This document shows positions 43,276 to 51,904 of a stretch of 64,000 nucleotides of DNA, piece by piece. Origin of the DNA: Megasphaera elsdenii (GTDB lineage Bacteria > Bacillota > Negativicutes > Veillonellales > Megasphaeraceae); NCBI RefSeq assembly GCF_020539865.1, contig NZ_JAJBQV010000005.1:1-64000 (forward strand), in the 5' to 3' direction. The notes under the pieces are model-generated. The model was given only the letters and a program-made list of their open reading frames with translations. It was not told where the DNA came from and did not search any database. The first letter of the stretch is position 1. Every line of letters begins with the position of its first letter. The position numbers and the translations under genes are program-made.

Positions 43276-44794
43276 ACCCTACCAGTACCTGTCCGAAGTA
43301 GACGATGGCACCTAAGAGGATGATATATGGTACGTAAACTTTCATGATTGCCTGGAGGATTTCGTTATCCTTCCCGGTCAGGGAAATAGCCCCGACGGCG
43401 ATGGCGATACTCTGAGGCGAAATCATCTTACCAGCACAGGTACCGGCTGCGTTAGCAGCAGCCAGCCAAGCTTTATTGGCGTTGATAGCAGCAGCTGCAT
43501 CGGTCTGGAGGTTGCCGAAGAGGACATTACTCGACGTGCCCGAACCGGTGATGAACGTGCCGACCGAGCCGATGAGCGGTGCAATGGCAGGATACATCAT
43601 ACCCGTCGCTTCGACAGCCGTACGGGCGATATCCGATGTCATGCCGCTGTAGCCCATGACTTTAGCCGTAGCGATGACGGCGATGATGGTGATGATCGTA
43701 TTGCGGAGGCCTTTGATGGTATTCAGTAAGACAAAGAACATTTCACTGAAACGAGCCGACTGGGCTTTGCCGCTGATGAAGGCTGCCAAGAGGATGAGGA
43801 TACCCGGTGTATTGACCCAAATGAAGGTATAAGGTACGCCGCCCTGACCGGTATAGATGAGGACTGACGATTTAATAGCCATGAGCGGTGCATGGATGAA
43901 GGGAACGAGTTTCGATGTCAACAGTAAGAAGACGAAAATCAAAATGAAGGGCAGGCAAGCCAGCAGACCACCGCGGAGCGGTACATGAGCCGGATTGATA
44001 TCCATAGCATATTCCGGGTTGTCGATAGGACGGAAATGGGAATAAACGACGATGAGGGCCATGATGACGATAGATGCCCCCATGACAGCCAGTTCCGGAC
44101 CGACGAAGGCCGAGACGATGAGTTCCGGCACAGCCAGACCCAAAGCAGAGAGCAAGGTAATCATGAAGACGCCTTTGAGGGCCTTCAGCGAGCCGCCGAC
44201 GATGGCGACGATGATGAACGGGCAAAGGATGTTGAGCGGCAGAAGCTGCAGGCTGATATACGTCGACAGCTGTACCGGATCGAGACCTGTCAAGTTAGCC
44301 AAGGTGCTGGCCGGGATGCCAATGGAGCCATAAGTCGTCGGAACGGAGTTGGCAACCAAGCAGACCAGGATGGCTTTGATAGGATTGAAACCCAAAGCAA
44401 CCAGCATCGAAGCCGGAATAGCGATCGCCGTACCGAAGCCGGCCATGCCTTCCATGAAAGCGCCGAAGCCCCAGCCGATGAGCAGAGCCAGGACGCGGCG
44501 GTCCTTGCTGACCGTCGTCAGCATGTGCTTGACGATATCCATGCTCTTAGTGTACAAGGTCAGATTATACGTAAAGATAGCGGCGATGATGACCAATAAA
44601 ATAGGCCAGCATGCCAGGGCCACGCCTTCCAGCGCTGCTGTAGCCGCATCCATGCCCGGCATGTGATACCAGGCCAAGGCGACGGCAAATGAAATAATCA
44701 AGGCAATAGGACATGCCTTGAAGCTCTGCATCTTCAGGAAACCCAAAGAAATGATGAGCCATAAAATAGGTGACAATGCCAATAAAAATACCAT
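43274..44794 (-). CDS. lctP: L-lactate permease
   Basis: This 506-aa membrane protein belongs to the LctP/LldP family, which takes up lactate (and glycolate) with protons. About a dozen helices are visible, and the family segment GFGAFMEGMAGFGTAIAIPASMLVALG (in part GFGAFMEGMAGFGTAIAIP) near residue 110 and VGTFITGSGTSSNVLFGNLQ near 410 are unmistakable. The stop codon is inside the terminator stem. It stands next to the acrylate operon, supplying its substrate, but has its own leader with a TATAAT and a short palindrome. Confidence 0.95.
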   Translation of the reverse strand: MVFLLALSPILWLIISLGFLKMQSFKACPIALIISFAVALAWYHMPGMDAATAALEGVALACWPILLVIIAAIFTYNLTLYTKSMDIVKHMLTTVSKDRRVLALLIGWGFGAFMEGMAGFGTAIAIPASMLVALGFNPIKAILVCLVANSVPTTYGSIGIPASTLANLTGLDPVQLSTYISLQLLPLNILCPFIIVAIVGGSLKALKGVFMITLLSALGLAVPELIVSAFVGPELAVMGASIVIMALIVVYSHFRPIDNPEYAMDINPAHVPLRGGLLACLPFILIFVFLLLTSKLVPFIHAPLMAIKSSVLIYTGQGGVPYTFIWVNTPGILILLAAFISGKAQSARFSEMFFVLLNTIKGLRNTIITIIAVIATAKVMGYSGMTSDIARTAVEATGMMYPAIAPLIGSVGTFITGSGTSSNVLFGNLQTDAAAAINANKAWLAAANAAGTCAGKMISPQSIAIAVGAISLTGKDNEILQAIMKVYVPYIILLGAIVYFGQVLVG

Positions 44795-44816
44795 AATACA
44801 AATACCCTCTTTCTTT

Positions 44817-44838
44817 GTTCACTTTTGAACTTATTATA
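44817..44838 (-). promoter_or_regulatory. lctP -10 box with adjacent palindrome
   Basis: TATAAT on the minus strand (44833-44838) is followed two bases later by GTTCA-AAAG-TGAAC (44817-44830), a perfect 5-4-5 inverted repeat at the expected transcription start. No good -35 is seen, which fits a regulated promoter. Confidence 0.5.
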
Positions 44839-45052
44839 TGCTCAAAAACTATTAATAATTAAATAATTAATTCCCAAACAACATGTTAATATTATATAAT
44901 AGAAAATAGGCATAAATCAACAGCTTAGTAATGCTATTAAAGTATAGTTAAGGCCTTGGTTAGACGAAAAACGCAAGGTTATTTTTTCGATTTTGGCGAA
45001 TATTCTTATTTCCCGTTCTTATTCTTTTTTTCACATACTATAGGTGGAATAC
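44839..45052. other. AT-rich region between lctP and mscS
   Basis: No gene is visible. It contains the right copy (45028-45042) of the 15-bp inverted pair and AATATTCTTATT at 44999-45010. Confidence 0.45.
45028..45042 (-). repeat. 15-bp inverted pair flanking lctP, right copy
   Basis: The exact reverse complement of 42986-43000. Confidence 0.65.
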
Positions 45053-45085
45053 AAAAAAATCAGCTATTTCCTGAGAAATAGCTGA
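45053..45085 (-). terminator. mscS terminator
   Basis: On the minus strand TCAGCTATTTC-TCAG-GAAATAGCTGA is followed by seven U, 23 bases past the mscS stop. Confidence 0.92.
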
Positions 45086-45108
45086 AAATACGTTCAAAAA
45101 GTAACGTT

Positions 45109-46005
45109 TTATTGTTCATTTTTCTGTATATAAATTACGCGTTGCGGATAAGGTATATCAATACCGTTAGCATCGAAGGTATCCTTCACTTTGGACATAG
45201 TATCGTAATAGACAGGGTAATAATTTTCCTTAGCGACTTTAGGAAAGGCAGCGATACGCACGGAGCTTTCGGCAAATTCACGGATACCAATTTCCAAGGT
45301 ATCCGCATTGAGGATCCGCTTGTCTTCCCGGAATATCTGCTTCAGTAACTCAATGGCCTTATGGTGGTCATTCTGATAAGCGATGTCGAAGAAAAAAGTA
45401 ATGTACCGTTCCTGCTGGTAAGAACTGTTGGTCACTTGGGACGAAGTGATGCTGGAATTCGGAATGAAAATCGTCTTGTTATCCTTCGTCGTAATGGCCG
45501 TACTCATCATCTGAATCCCCTTGACGCTACCTTCTACCCCACCGATGGCAATCCAGTCCCCCGCCTTAAAAGGCTTGAAGATCAGGATCAAAAGGCCAGA
45601 AGCGAAATTCGACAGATTACTCTGCAAGGCCAGGCCGACAGCCAAACCGAAGGCGCCGAACGCGGCCAAGAAGGAATTCGTCGGAATTCCCGCCTTATTC
45701 AGGGCTGACAACAGGACTAGGGCCATAATAGCATAATAAATCAGCTGGCTGACAAAGGTGATGACGGTATGATCATAATTAGCATGAGTCATCATGCGGA
45801 CAGCCAGGTTCTTGAAGGCCCGGGCTACATAGCGGCCGATGATGAAGATGGCGATGGCATAGATGACATCTGGGCCGTGGTTGAGCAGAAAATCCTTGAA
45901 ATGGTCCAGTGTCGTAACGCTCTGCGTAACCTGGTTCTGGACATCGGTCTGGACGACGTTAGCCGCCTGCTGCGCCGTATCAGCCGTATTTTCAGCAATA
46001 TTCAT
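45109..46005 (-). CDS. MscS-family mechanosensitive channel
   Basis: This 298-aa inner-membrane channel opens under tension to release solutes on osmotic downshock. Three helices occupy about residues 40-150. The pore-lining TM3 with its Gly/Ala packing is seen in FLAAFGAFGLAVGLALQSNLSNFASG. The beta domain follows (FKAGDWIAIGGVEGSVKGIQMMSTAI, here FKAGDWIAIGGVEGSV) and then a mixed C-terminal domain. The N-terminal 30 residues are Gln/Val-rich and variable. The ATG at 46005 follows GAGGAGG. It is transcribed alone between tuf and lctP. Confidence 0.94.
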   Translation of the reverse strand: MNIAENTADTAQQAANVVQTDVQNQVTQSVTTLDHFKDFLLNHGPDVIYAIAIFIIGRYVARAFKNLAVRMMTHANYDHTVITFVSQLIYYAIMALVLLSALNKAGIPTNSFLAAFGAFGLAVGLALQSNLSNFASGLLILIFKPFKAGDWIAIGGVEGSVKGIQMMSTAITTKDNKTIFIPNSSITSSQVTNSSYQQERYITFFFDIAYQNDHHKAIELLKQIFREDKRILNADTLEIGIREFAESSVRIAAFPKVAKENYYPVYYDTMSKVKDTFDANGIDIPYPQRVIYIQKNEQ

Positions 46006-46104
46006 AGTGTCCTCCTCCTCTTGTGTGTGCTTCTATTATACCCGGGTTCGCGGCTAGTGGCTAGGGGGTTCGTGGTTCCCCTACAAATCAGAACAGCATG
46101 CACG

Positions 46105-46146
46105 CAAAAAAGAGGCCGCCGCATCAATATGCGACAGCCTCTTTTT
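46105..46146. terminator. tuf terminator, bidirectional
   Basis: AAAAAAGAGGC.G.CGCAT pairs with ATGCG.C.GCCTCTTTTT, with U-runs on both strands. It lies 36 bases past the tuf stop. Confidence 0.85.
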
Positions 46147-46147
46147 C

Positions 46148-46165
46148 AAGTTTGAAGTTGAAAGT
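46148..46165 (+). repeat. 24-bp terminator-linked repeat, copy 3 (partial)
   Basis: AAGTTTGAAGTTGAAAGT matches the first 18 bases of the 24-mer at 18826 with one change and again follows a terminator U-run. Confidence 0.65.
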
Positions 46166-46182
46166 CAACCATCAAACAATAT

Positions 46183-47376
46183 TTAGCCTTCGATTTCGGA
46201 TACGACACCGGCACCTACGGTACGGCCGCCTTCACGAATAGCGAAGCGCAAGCCGGCTTCGATAGCAATCGGGGTGATGAGTTCGACATCCATTTTGACG
46301 TTATCGCCAGGCATGCACATTTCCGTGCCTTCCGGCAAGGTGATGACGCCTGTTACGTCCGTTGTACGGAAGTAGAACTGCGGACGATAGCCGTTGAAGA
46401 ATGGCGTATGACGACCGCCTTCATCTTTCGTCAGGACATAGACCTGAGCCTTGAATTTCGTATGCGGATGAATCGTGTCCGGTTTAGCCAAGACCTGGCC
46501 GCGTTCGACATCTTTGCGGTCGATGCCACGGAGCAATGCGCCGATGTTGTCGCCTGCTTCTGCAAGGTCCAGAATCTTACGGAACATTTCAACGCCCGTA
46601 ACAACCGTATCTTTCGGTTTATCAGCGAGGCCGACGATTTCGACAGCGTCACCGACTTTAATCGTACCACGTTCGACACGGCCTGTAGCAACGGTACCAC
46701 GGCCAGTGATAGTAAAGACGTCTTCGACAGGCATCAAGAACGGTTTATCCGTCGGACGGTCCGGAGTCGGAATGTATTCATCAACAGCCTTCATGAGGTC
46801 TTTGATGGACTGTACAGCTTGGGGATCGCCTTCGAGAGCTTTCAGAGCGGAGCCAACGATGATAGGAACTTCATCGCCGGGGAAATCGTAGGAGCTGAGG
46901 AGATCACGAACTTCCATTTCAACGAGTTCGATGAGTTCCGGATCGTCAACCTGGTCAGCTTTGTTGAGGTATACAACGATAGCCGGTACACCAACCTGGC
47001 GGGCCAAGAGGATGTGTTCACGAGTCTGCGGCATCGGGCCATCAGCTGCGGATACAACAAGGATAGCGCCGTCCATCTGAGCTGCACCAGTGATCATGTT
47101 CTTAACATAGTCAGCATGCCCTGGGCAGTCAACGTGTGCATAATGACGGTTCGGTGTTTCATATTCAACATGTGCCGTGTTGATAGTAATACCACGTTCA
47201 CGTTCTTCCGGAGCCTTATCGATATCGGAATATGCTTCGAACTGAGCTTTGCAACCTTCCGTCTGGGAAAGGACTTTCGTAATAGCAGCTGTCAATGTCG
47301 TTTTGCCATGGTCGACGTGACCAATCGTACCGATATTAACATGCGGTTTTGTTCTTTCATAATGTTCTTTTGCCAT
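46183..47376 (-). CDS. tuf: Elongation factor Tu
   Basis: EF-Tu brings aminoacyl-tRNA to the ribosome with GTP. The 397-aa protein has G1 [23 protein letters not shown] and GSALKAL guanine-nucleotide motifs, then beta-barrel domains 2 and 3. I start it at 47376 ([20 protein letters not shown], the usual opening), 11 bases after GGAGG; the ATG nine bases upstream would be only two bases from it. It is the last gene of a unit headed by five tRNA genes, with a hairpin between tRNA-Met and tuf. Confidence 0.98.
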   Translation of the reverse strand: MAKEHYERTKPHVNIGTIGHVDHGKTTLTAAITKVLSQTEGCKAQFEAYSDIDKAPEERERGITINTAHVEYETPNRHYAHVDCPGHADYVKNMITGAAQMDGAILVVSAADGPMPQTREHILLARQVGVPAIVVYLNKADQVDDPELIELVEMEVRDLLSSYDFPGDEVPIIVGSALKALEGDPQAVQSIKDLMKAVDEYIPTPDRPTDKPFLMPVEDVFTITGRGTVATGRVERGTIKVGDAVEIVGLADKPKDTVVTGVEMFRKILDLAEAGDNIGALLRGIDRKDVERGQVLAKPDTIHPHTKFKAQVYVLTKDEGGRHTPFFNGYRPQFYFRTTDVTGVITLPEGTEMCMPGDNVKMDVELITPIAIEAGLRFAIREGGRTVGAGVVSEIEG

Positions 47377-47492
47377 TGTAATCATTTCCTCCTTTAGGAA
47401 AAAAAACAGCTACCCACTTGTATTCTATCACACATCCATATTCTTTGCTTAAAAAAAGAAAATTTAAACAAAAAATATTTTTGCATATAGAA

Positions 47493-47516
47493 ATAACCTC
47501 GTATACACGAGGTTAT
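47493..47516 (-). terminator. Hairpin between tRNA-Met and tuf
   Basis: A perfect 10-bp stem ATAACCTCGT / ACGAGGTTAT with a 4-base loop. The U-tract after it is weak (TTTCTAT), so it may be an attenuator or processing site. The remaining leader before tuf is AT-rich with no clear promoter. Confidence 0.55.
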
Positions 47517-47521
47517 GAGTG

Positions 47522-47598
47522 TGGTGGCGGCTCGGAGATTCGAACTCTGGACACTGCGGGTATGAACCGCATGCTCTAGCCAACTGAGCTAAGCCGCC
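47522..47598 (-). tRNA. tRNA-Met(CAT), elongator
   Basis: Acceptor GGCGGCT/AGCCGCC is fully paired, anticodon stem TGCGG/CCGCA with loop TTCATAC, CCA encoded. The paired first position and GGCGG start mark it as elongator rather than initiator; a tRNA-Ile(CAT) is less likely. Confidence 0.9.
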
Positions 47599-47603
47599 AT
47601 GTG

Positions 47604-47679
47604 TGGAGCTATTGACCGGGATTGAACCGGTGACCTTATCCTTACCAAGGATACGCTCTACCGACTGAGCTACAACAGC
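47604..47679 (-). tRNA. tRNA-Thr(GGT)
   Basis: Acceptor GCTGTTG/CAATAGC, anticodon loop TTGGTAA (GGT), T-arm ACCGG-TTCAATC-CCGGT, discriminator T, CCA encoded. Confidence 0.95.
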
Positions 47680-47736
47680 TTATGAACTGGTCAAAGCCAA
47701 TTATGAAGTTGTTTTTTACTTGACAGTAAAAAAATT

Positions 47737-47812
<76 letters not shown>

Positions 47813-47817
47813 ATAAT

Positions 47818-47903
47818 TGGTGGTGGGGGAAGGATTCGAACCTTCGAAGGCAAACGCCGGCAGATTTACAGTCTGCTCCCTTTAGCCACTCGGGAACCCC
47901 ACC
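47818..47903 (-). tRNA. tRNA-Tyr(GTA)
   Basis: A class II tRNA with a long variable arm. Acceptor GGTGGGG/CCCCACC, anticodon loop CTGTAAA (GTA), CCA encoded. Confidence 0.95.
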
Positions 47904-47909
47904 ATTTAC

Positions 47910-47985
<76 letters not shown>

Positions 47986-48009
47986 TTACTGTTCCGTGGA
48001 ACGTAGTCT

Positions 48010-48038
48010 ATTATATCAAAGGACTGACGTTCTGTCAA
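48010..48038 (-). promoter_or_regulatory. tRNA-tuf operon promoter P2
   Basis: Perfect TTGACA (48033-48038) and perfect TATAAT (48010-48015) on the minus strand, 17 bases apart, 24 bases before the first tRNA. Confidence 0.93.
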
Positions 48039-48121
48039 GAACTTTTTTATCAGCTTTTCTATTTCTTCTGACGAGGCAGAACCCCGTTTCAAAAGTCTCT
48101 GTCAGAACCGCTGACTTGATT

Positions 48122-48150
48122 AGTATACTACACCCCACGAAATAATGCAA
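48122..48150 (-). promoter_or_regulatory. tRNA-tuf operon promoter P1
   Basis: TTGCAT (48145-48150), 17 bases, TATACT (48122-48127). Tandem promoters are usual for stable RNA operons. No terminator is seen between dnaB and P1, so some readthrough from dnaB is likely. Confidence 0.78.
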
Positions 48151-48185
48151 GTACTTTTTTCAATTTTTTAAATTAATTTGTAAAC

Positions 48186-49514
48186 CTATCCTTCATGCTG
48201 CGTATCCAGATTGAGGAACAACGTGAACTCGTTCTTGAAGTATAACTTGACCGATCCGACAGGACCATTGCGGTGCTTGGCCAAGATGACTTCGGTAATA
48301 TGCTGATTTTCCGTTTCCTTGTCATAGTAATCTTCGCGATACAAGAAAGAAACGATATCCGCATCCTGTTCCAAGGCCCCTGATTCGCGGAGGTCACTGA
48401 GCATAGGCCGCTTGTCCTGCCGGCTTTCGACGCTTCGGCTAAGCTGGGATAAGGCGATGAGCGGCACTTTCAGTTCCCGCGCCAGCGCTTTAAGGGACCG
48501 GGAAATCTCGGAAATTTCCTGTTGCCGACTTTCGGCATTGCGGCCCTGCATGAGCTGCAGGTAGTCGACGATAATCAAGTCCAGACCGTGTTCCGACTTG
48601 AGGCGCCGTGCTTTTGAACGCATTTCGGCAACTGAAATCCCTGGCGTATCGTCAATATAAATAGGCGATTCATAGAGTTTGTCACAGGCATCGGTCAGGC
48701 GCGTCCATTCTTCATCGCTGTTGAGCTGGCCTGTACGCAGTTTCTGCGAATCGATATGAGCAATCTGGCAGAGCAGGCGCTGGACGAGCTGTTCCTGAGA
48801 CATTTCCAAGGAAAAGAAGGCTACCGTCTTATGCTGGCGGACGCCGACGTTCTGGGCGATGTTCAGGGTAAAGGCCGTCTTGCCCATACTTGGCCGGGCA
48901 GCGACTAGGATCAAATCGGATGGCTGCAGGCCCGACGTCATGCGGTCCAAGTCGCGGAACCCCGTCGGCAGGCCAGTCAGACCCGCTTTATTTTCATAGA
49001 GCTTGGTAATTTTGTCGAGGGTCATTTCGACGACGGTGCCGACAGAAGCAAAATCGCCGCGGTTCTTGGTGTCCGACAGCTGGAGGATGCGCCGTTCAGC
49101 ATCGTCCAGAAGGGCTTCCGTTTCCTTTTGGCCATCATAGGCTTCCGTCGTCAGCTCAGTACATGTCGAAATGAGGTTTCGCGCCAAGGCCTTCTCGGCG
49201 ACAATATTGGCATAATACTCGATATTGACGGCTGACCCTACCTGGTTCGGCAGGTTCAGGACATATTCGAGACCGCCTACGTCGTCGAGTTTCTTCATGC
49301 GTTTCAACTCGTCTGGCAAGGTGATGACGTCGATTTCTTTATTCTCCCGATGGAGATGCTCCATAGCTTCAAAGATGATGCGATGGACGTCGCGGTAAAA
49401 ATCGCGGGACTGGAGTTTTTCCATGGCGACGATGACGGCATCATGGGATAAGAGCATCGCCCCCAGGACGGCTTGTTCTGCCTCTACATTCTGCGGTGGA
49501 ATCCGCTGTTCCAT
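48186..49514 (-). CDS. dnaB: Replicative DNA helicase
   Basis: DnaB (442 aa) is the hexameric 5'-3' helicase that unwinds DNA at the replication fork. The N-terminal collar domain starts IPPQNVEAEQAVLGAMLL. The RecA-like motor has Walker A ARPSMGKTAFTLNIA near residue 210, LIIVDYLQLMQG (Walker B and H3) and the arginine-finger region SQLSRSVESRQDKRPMLSDLRESG (in part LSRSVESRQDKRPMLSDL). The ATG at 49514 follows AGGGGG and lies one base after the lonC stop. It is the last gene of the yybS-gdpP-rplI-lonC-dnaB cluster. Confidence 0.97.
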   Translation of the reverse strand: MEQRIPPQNVEAEQAVLGAMLLSHDAVIVAMEKLQSRDFYRDVHRIIFEAMEHLHRENKEIDVITLPDELKRMKKLDDVGGLEYVLNLPNQVGSAVNIEYYANIVAEKALARNLISTCTELTTEAYDGQKETEALLDDAERRILQLSDTKNRGDFASVGTVVEMTLDKITKLYENKAGLTGLPTGFRDLDRMTSGLQPSDLILVAARPSMGKTAFTLNIAQNVGVRQHKTVAFFSLEMSQEQLVQRLLCQIAHIDSQKLRTGQLNSDEEWTRLTDACDKLYESPIYIDDTPGISVAEMRSKARRLKSEHGLDLIIVDYLQLMQGRNAESRQQEISEISRSLKALARELKVPLIALSQLSRSVESRQDKRPMLSDLRESGALEQDADIVSFLYREDYYDKETENQHITEVILAKHRNGPVGSVKLYFKNEFTLFLNLDTQHEG

Positions 49515-49515
49515 A

Positions 49516-51435
49516 TTATGATTCCCCCTGTTTGACTAACATCAGTTTCAATACGTCGTCGATGGTGGCGGCATAGTGGATATGGAGGCCCAAATGGTGT
49601 TCCGGAATGTCATGGGCATTTTCCTTAGGGATGATGATGTCTTTCATGCCGGCCTGACGGGCACCATAGGCCTTTTCAAAGACACCGCCGACGGGCTTAA
49701 CCTGGCCTTGGATGGAAATTTCCCCAGTCAAGGCCATATCCTGACAGACCGGCGTCCCTGTGATGGCCGAGATGAGTGCCGTCGTAATGGCACAACCTGC
49801 CGACGGGCCATCGATATTGCCACCGCCGACAAAGTTGATGTTGACGTCGTAATCGGACAGCTCCTTGCCAGTCATGCGGCGGACGACAGTCGCTGCATTG
49901 AACATGGAGTCCTTGGCCATGGAGCCGGCCGTATCATTGAAGCGGTAATAGCCCTTCCCCGGAGTTCGTGCGGGAAAGGCCACGGCTTCGATTTCGATGG
50001 CCGAGCCAAGGTAACCGGCGACGCCGAGGCCGAAAACTTTTCCGACGGCCGGTGTATCACTGGCCTTTTCTGTCACATAAGGCACGAGACGGCTGATCTG
50101 GGCTACGCGGCGTACGTGGTCGCAGGTAATGCGTACATGGTCCTTAGAGCCTGATTTAAAGACAGCCAGGCCATACGTATCAGCCAGAATATTGACGGCT
50201 TTGCGGCCTTCGATAGTGAACTCGCTGATCAGTCTGGCTACGCCGTCTTCCAATTCGGCGCCTAACTGGACAGCCGCATTGGTAACGATTTGTTCAATAT
50301 CCGACGGAATGAGCGGTTCAAAAAAGATTTCGGCACAGCGAGATCGTATAGCCGGATTGATTTCCGACGGGTCCCGCGTCGTCGCACCGATGAGGATGAA
50401 GTCGGCCGGTGCCCCTTCTGCAAAGAGTCTCTTAATATACTGCGGCACGTTCGGGTCGTCTTCGTCATAATAAGCCGATTCAAAACGGACCCGCTTGTCT
50501 TCCATGACTTTTAGCAGCTTGTTGAGCAGCATCGGGTCCATCTCCCCGATTTCATCGATGAAGAGGATACCGCCGTGAGCTTCCGTGACCAGGCCCGGCT
50601 TAGGTTCCGGAATCCCCGTATCGGCCAGGTCGCGGCGGGCGCCCTGATAAATCGGGTCGTGGACCGAACCGATGAGAGGATTGGTCATATCCCGCGAATC
50701 CCAGCGCAGCGTCGTCCCATCTGTTTCGATAAAAGGCGCATCAGGACCAAAAGGCGTAAAAGGCAGCTTTTTAGCTTCGTCAAGGATGATGCGGGCAGCC
50801 GTCGTCTTGCCGACGCCAGGCGGCCCGTAAAGGAGCAGGTGCTGCGGATAGACAGATGATAGCTTGCTCTGCATCGCTTCTACAGCCCTTTCCTGGCCGA
50901 CGATAGCACTGAGCCGTTTCGGGCGGACTCGTTCCATGACCGATTCCGTAAGATGGACTTTTTCCAAGTCGTCCAATTCCTTGAGCTTGCGCTTGGTCTG
51001 CGGTGTTTCGACATCGTGTAGTTCTTCCTTGATGAGTTCCATCTTGATTTCCCGCACGTATTCCTGCTGTTTTTCATCCATACGCTGGCTGATTTTCTTT
51101 TCCAGCCGTTCTTCTACGGCCTGACGAGCCAACATCTCAGCCAGAACCATTTCCAGTTCATTGAGGACATTGATGACTTCATCATCATCAGGTACTTTAT
51201 CATACGAAACGTCTTCATAAATGAGGCGCTGCAGGCCGACCAGGCGCTGGCGCGGGTCTTCGGAGTGGATGTACGACAAGGCAGAGTACTTACTGGCCCG
51301 GAGGACCATCTTTTCAGACCCTATAAGACCAGTAAAAGCGCCATAAAGCACATTAACCTGACGGCGGAGTTCTTCCTCCGCCGTCGGTTCGAGGTACTTA
51401 TGGCGCTGTAATAATTTGTCCAATAATTCTTTCAT
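49516..51435 (-). CDS. lonC: Lon-family ATP-dependent protease (LonC type)
   Basis: This 639-aa protein has a helical, coiled-coil-like N-terminal region (about 90-160) in place of the large Lon domain, a AAA+ motor (Walker A GPPGVGKT at 204-211, Walker B ILFIDEIGEM, sensor GATTRDP) and a Lon protease domain with the Ser-Lys dyad in DGPSAGCA and GQVKPVGG. There is no membrane segment of LonB type, so I call it LonC. Its position between rplI and dnaB is conserved in several Firmicutes as I recall. The ATG at 51435 follows AAGGGGA. Confidence 0.9.
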   Translation of the reverse strand: MKELLDKLLQRHKYLEPTAEEELRRQVNVLYGAFTGLIGSEKMVLRASKYSALSYIHSEDPRQRLVGLQRLIYEDVSYDKVPDDDEVINVLNELEMVLAEMLARQAVEERLEKKISQRMDEKQQEYVREIKMELIKEELHDVETPQTKRKLKELDDLEKVHLTESVMERVRPKRLSAIVGQERAVEAMQSKLSSVYPQHLLLYGPPGVGKTTAARIILDEAKKLPFTPFGPDAPFIETDGTTLRWDSRDMTNPLIGSVHDPIYQGARRDLADTGIPEPKPGLVTEAHGGILFIDEIGEMDPMLLNKLLKVMEDKRVRFESAYYDEDDPNVPQYIKRLFAEGAPADFILIGATTRDPSEINPAIRSRCAEIFFEPLIPSDIEQIVTNAAVQLGAELEDGVARLISEFTIEGRKAVNILADTYGLAVFKSGSKDHVRITCDHVRRVAQISRLVPYVTEKASDTPAVGKVFGLGVAGYLGSAIEIEAVAFPARTPGKGYYRFNDTAGSMAKDSMFNAATVVRRMTGKELSDYDVNINFVGGGNIDGPSAGCAITTALISAITGTPVCQDMALTGEISIQGQVKPVGGVFEKAYGARQAGMKDIIIPKENAHDIPEHHLGLHIHYAATIDDVLKLMLVKQGES

Positions 51436-51457
51436 TGTATCCCCTTATGGCTTATGA

Positions 51458-51904
51458 TCAGCCTTCTACAACGTGTATTTTGATGATACTAGTAATCGTC
51501 GGATGGACGCGGATAGTAACATCGTAATCGCCGAGCGATTTAATCGGATCCTTGATTTCTACTTTCTTCTTATCCAGGTCGAGGTCGTACTGAGCCTTAG
51601 CCGCTTCGCTGATGGTCTTGCCCGTAATGGCACCGAAGACTTTGCCACCTTCGCCAACTTTGACGGGAATGGTCAGTTCAACTTTTTTCAGCTGGCTAGC
51701 CAAGATGACCGCTTCATCAGAAGCCACCTGGGCTTTATGCTTAGCAGCCGCTTTTTTCTGCTTGGCATCGTTGAGGTTTTCCGACGTGCCAGGAGCTGCC
51801 AATTTACGGGGTAAAAGGAAATTGCGGCCATAGCCTTCCGATACTTCGATGATATCCCCTTTCTTACCGAGTTTCTTTACATCCTGTAATAAGATTACTT
51901 TCAT
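51458..51904 (-). CDS. rplI: Ribosomal protein bL9
   Basis: bL9 (148 aa) binds 23S rRNA near the L1 stalk. The N-terminal domain opens MKVILLQDVKKLGKKGDIIE, with the GYGRNFLLPRKLA rRNA-binding segment. A long connecting helix follows and the C-terminal domain ends the protein. Its ATG overlaps the gdpP stop by four bases (ATGA), with GGAGA in the end of gdpP as ribosome site. Confidence 0.98.
   Translation of the reverse strand: MKVILLQDVKKLGKKGDIIEVSEGYGRNFLLPRKLAAPGTSENLNDAKQKKAAAKHKAQVASDEAVILASQLKKVELTIPVKVGEGGKVFGAITGKTISEAAKAQYDLDLDKKKVEIKDPIKSLGDYDVTIRVHPTITSIIKIHVVEG

Noticed and set aside
43091-43315. 74-codon plus-strand frame
   Set aside because: It runs through two palindromic repeats and the lctP terminator, so it is not a gene.
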